Assembly (NCBI GenBank): GCA_006226895.1
Contig: SBFN01000180.1
Coordinates: forward strand, 1 to 5,290
Length of the DNA: 5,290 bases
Reading direction: 5' to 3'
DNA from: Deltaproteobacteria bacterium
GTDB lineage: Bacteria; Desulfobacterota; Desulfuromonadia; Desulfuromonadales; BM103
Part shown: positions 5,250 through 5,290 of the stretch, piece by piece
Position numbering within the stretch: the stretch's first letter is position 1
Layout: each line of letters starts with the position of its first letter
The notes under the pieces: model-generated
Told to the model about the DNA's origin: nothing
Seen by the model: only the letters and a program-made list of their open reading frames with translations
The model's database searches: none
Position numbers and translations under genes: made by a program

Positions 5250-5290
5250 TCGATCAATTTAAAGCACTGGTGCTGTCCCGGAATGATGGC
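5246..5290 (+). CDS. N-terminus of an AcuI/YhdH-like MDR reductase, partial
   Basis: Only the first 15 codons are present, starting with GTG and reading MIDQFKALVLSRNDG before the window ends. The FKALVLxxxDG opening is typical of the acrylyl-CoA reductase AcuI/YhdH branch of the MDR superfamily (NADPH-dependent reduction of acryloyl-CoA-type substrates), as recalled. Fifteen residues cannot prove it, and another MDR reductase is possible. The GTG overlaps the GntR stop by four bases (GTGA) and has GAGGAG 5 nt upstream, so the two genes are translationally coupled and form one operon. Confidence 0.6.
   Translation, partial: MIDQFKALVLSRNDG

Noticed and set aside
1..5290. CRISPR array, tRNA, rRNA or insertion sequence
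   Set aside because: No regularly spaced repeats, cloverleaf, rRNA-like blocks, transposase motifs or terminal inverted repeats with target duplications were seen.

Overview
The window reads as a catabolic or redox gene cluster from an anaerobic bacterium. The strongest clue is a tungsten/molybdopterin aldehyde:ferredoxin oxidoreductase (AOR) paired with a four-cluster ferredoxin, an oxygen-sensitive arrangement typical of strict anaerobes and denitrifiers. Gene content (AOR, two medium-chain reductases, TetR and FadR-type GntR regulators) and the mid-range GC of the coding regions would fit the sulfate/metal-reducing 'deltaproteobacteria' or a relative, but the sequence alone does not fix the lineage.

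Layout: positions 9-1797 (minus) hold an AOR large subunit split by a frameshift near 797-804. Positions 1799-2278 (minus) hold its 159-residue 4x[4Fe-4S] ferredoxin partner, one base upstream of the AOR start. Positions 2279-2548 are a non-coding leader and promoter region with dyads. Positions 2549-3112 (minus) hold a TetR regulator with a palindromic candidate operator in its own promoter. A strong intrinsic terminator lies at 3218-3249. Positions 3272-4336 (minus) hold an MDR-superfamily reductase. Positions 4337-4499 are an AT-rich divergent promoter region with a FadR/GntR-like operator. Positions 4500-5249 (plus) hold a GntR/FadR-subfamily regulator. From 5246 (plus) a second MDR-family gene, resembling acrylyl-CoA reductase AcuI/YhdH, starts and runs off the window.

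How the parts may work together (inference): the ferredoxin takes electrons from AOR as it oxidises aldehydes to acids. The two MDR reductases flanking the GntR gene probably reduce alpha,beta-unsaturated carbonyl or acyl-CoA compounds. The GntR protein probably controls both through the shared divergent region. The TetR protein has a Cys in a motif resembling NemR/AcuR, so it could sense an electrophile such as a reactive aldehyde or acrylate-type compound.

The most notable observation is the AOR lesion. Both halves are intact and well conserved. By comparison with Pyrococcus furiosus AOR recalled from memory, about 17 nt are missing at the junction. That is a real-looking deletion rather than a one-base slip, and it removes a segment that includes a conserved glutamate near the tungsten site.
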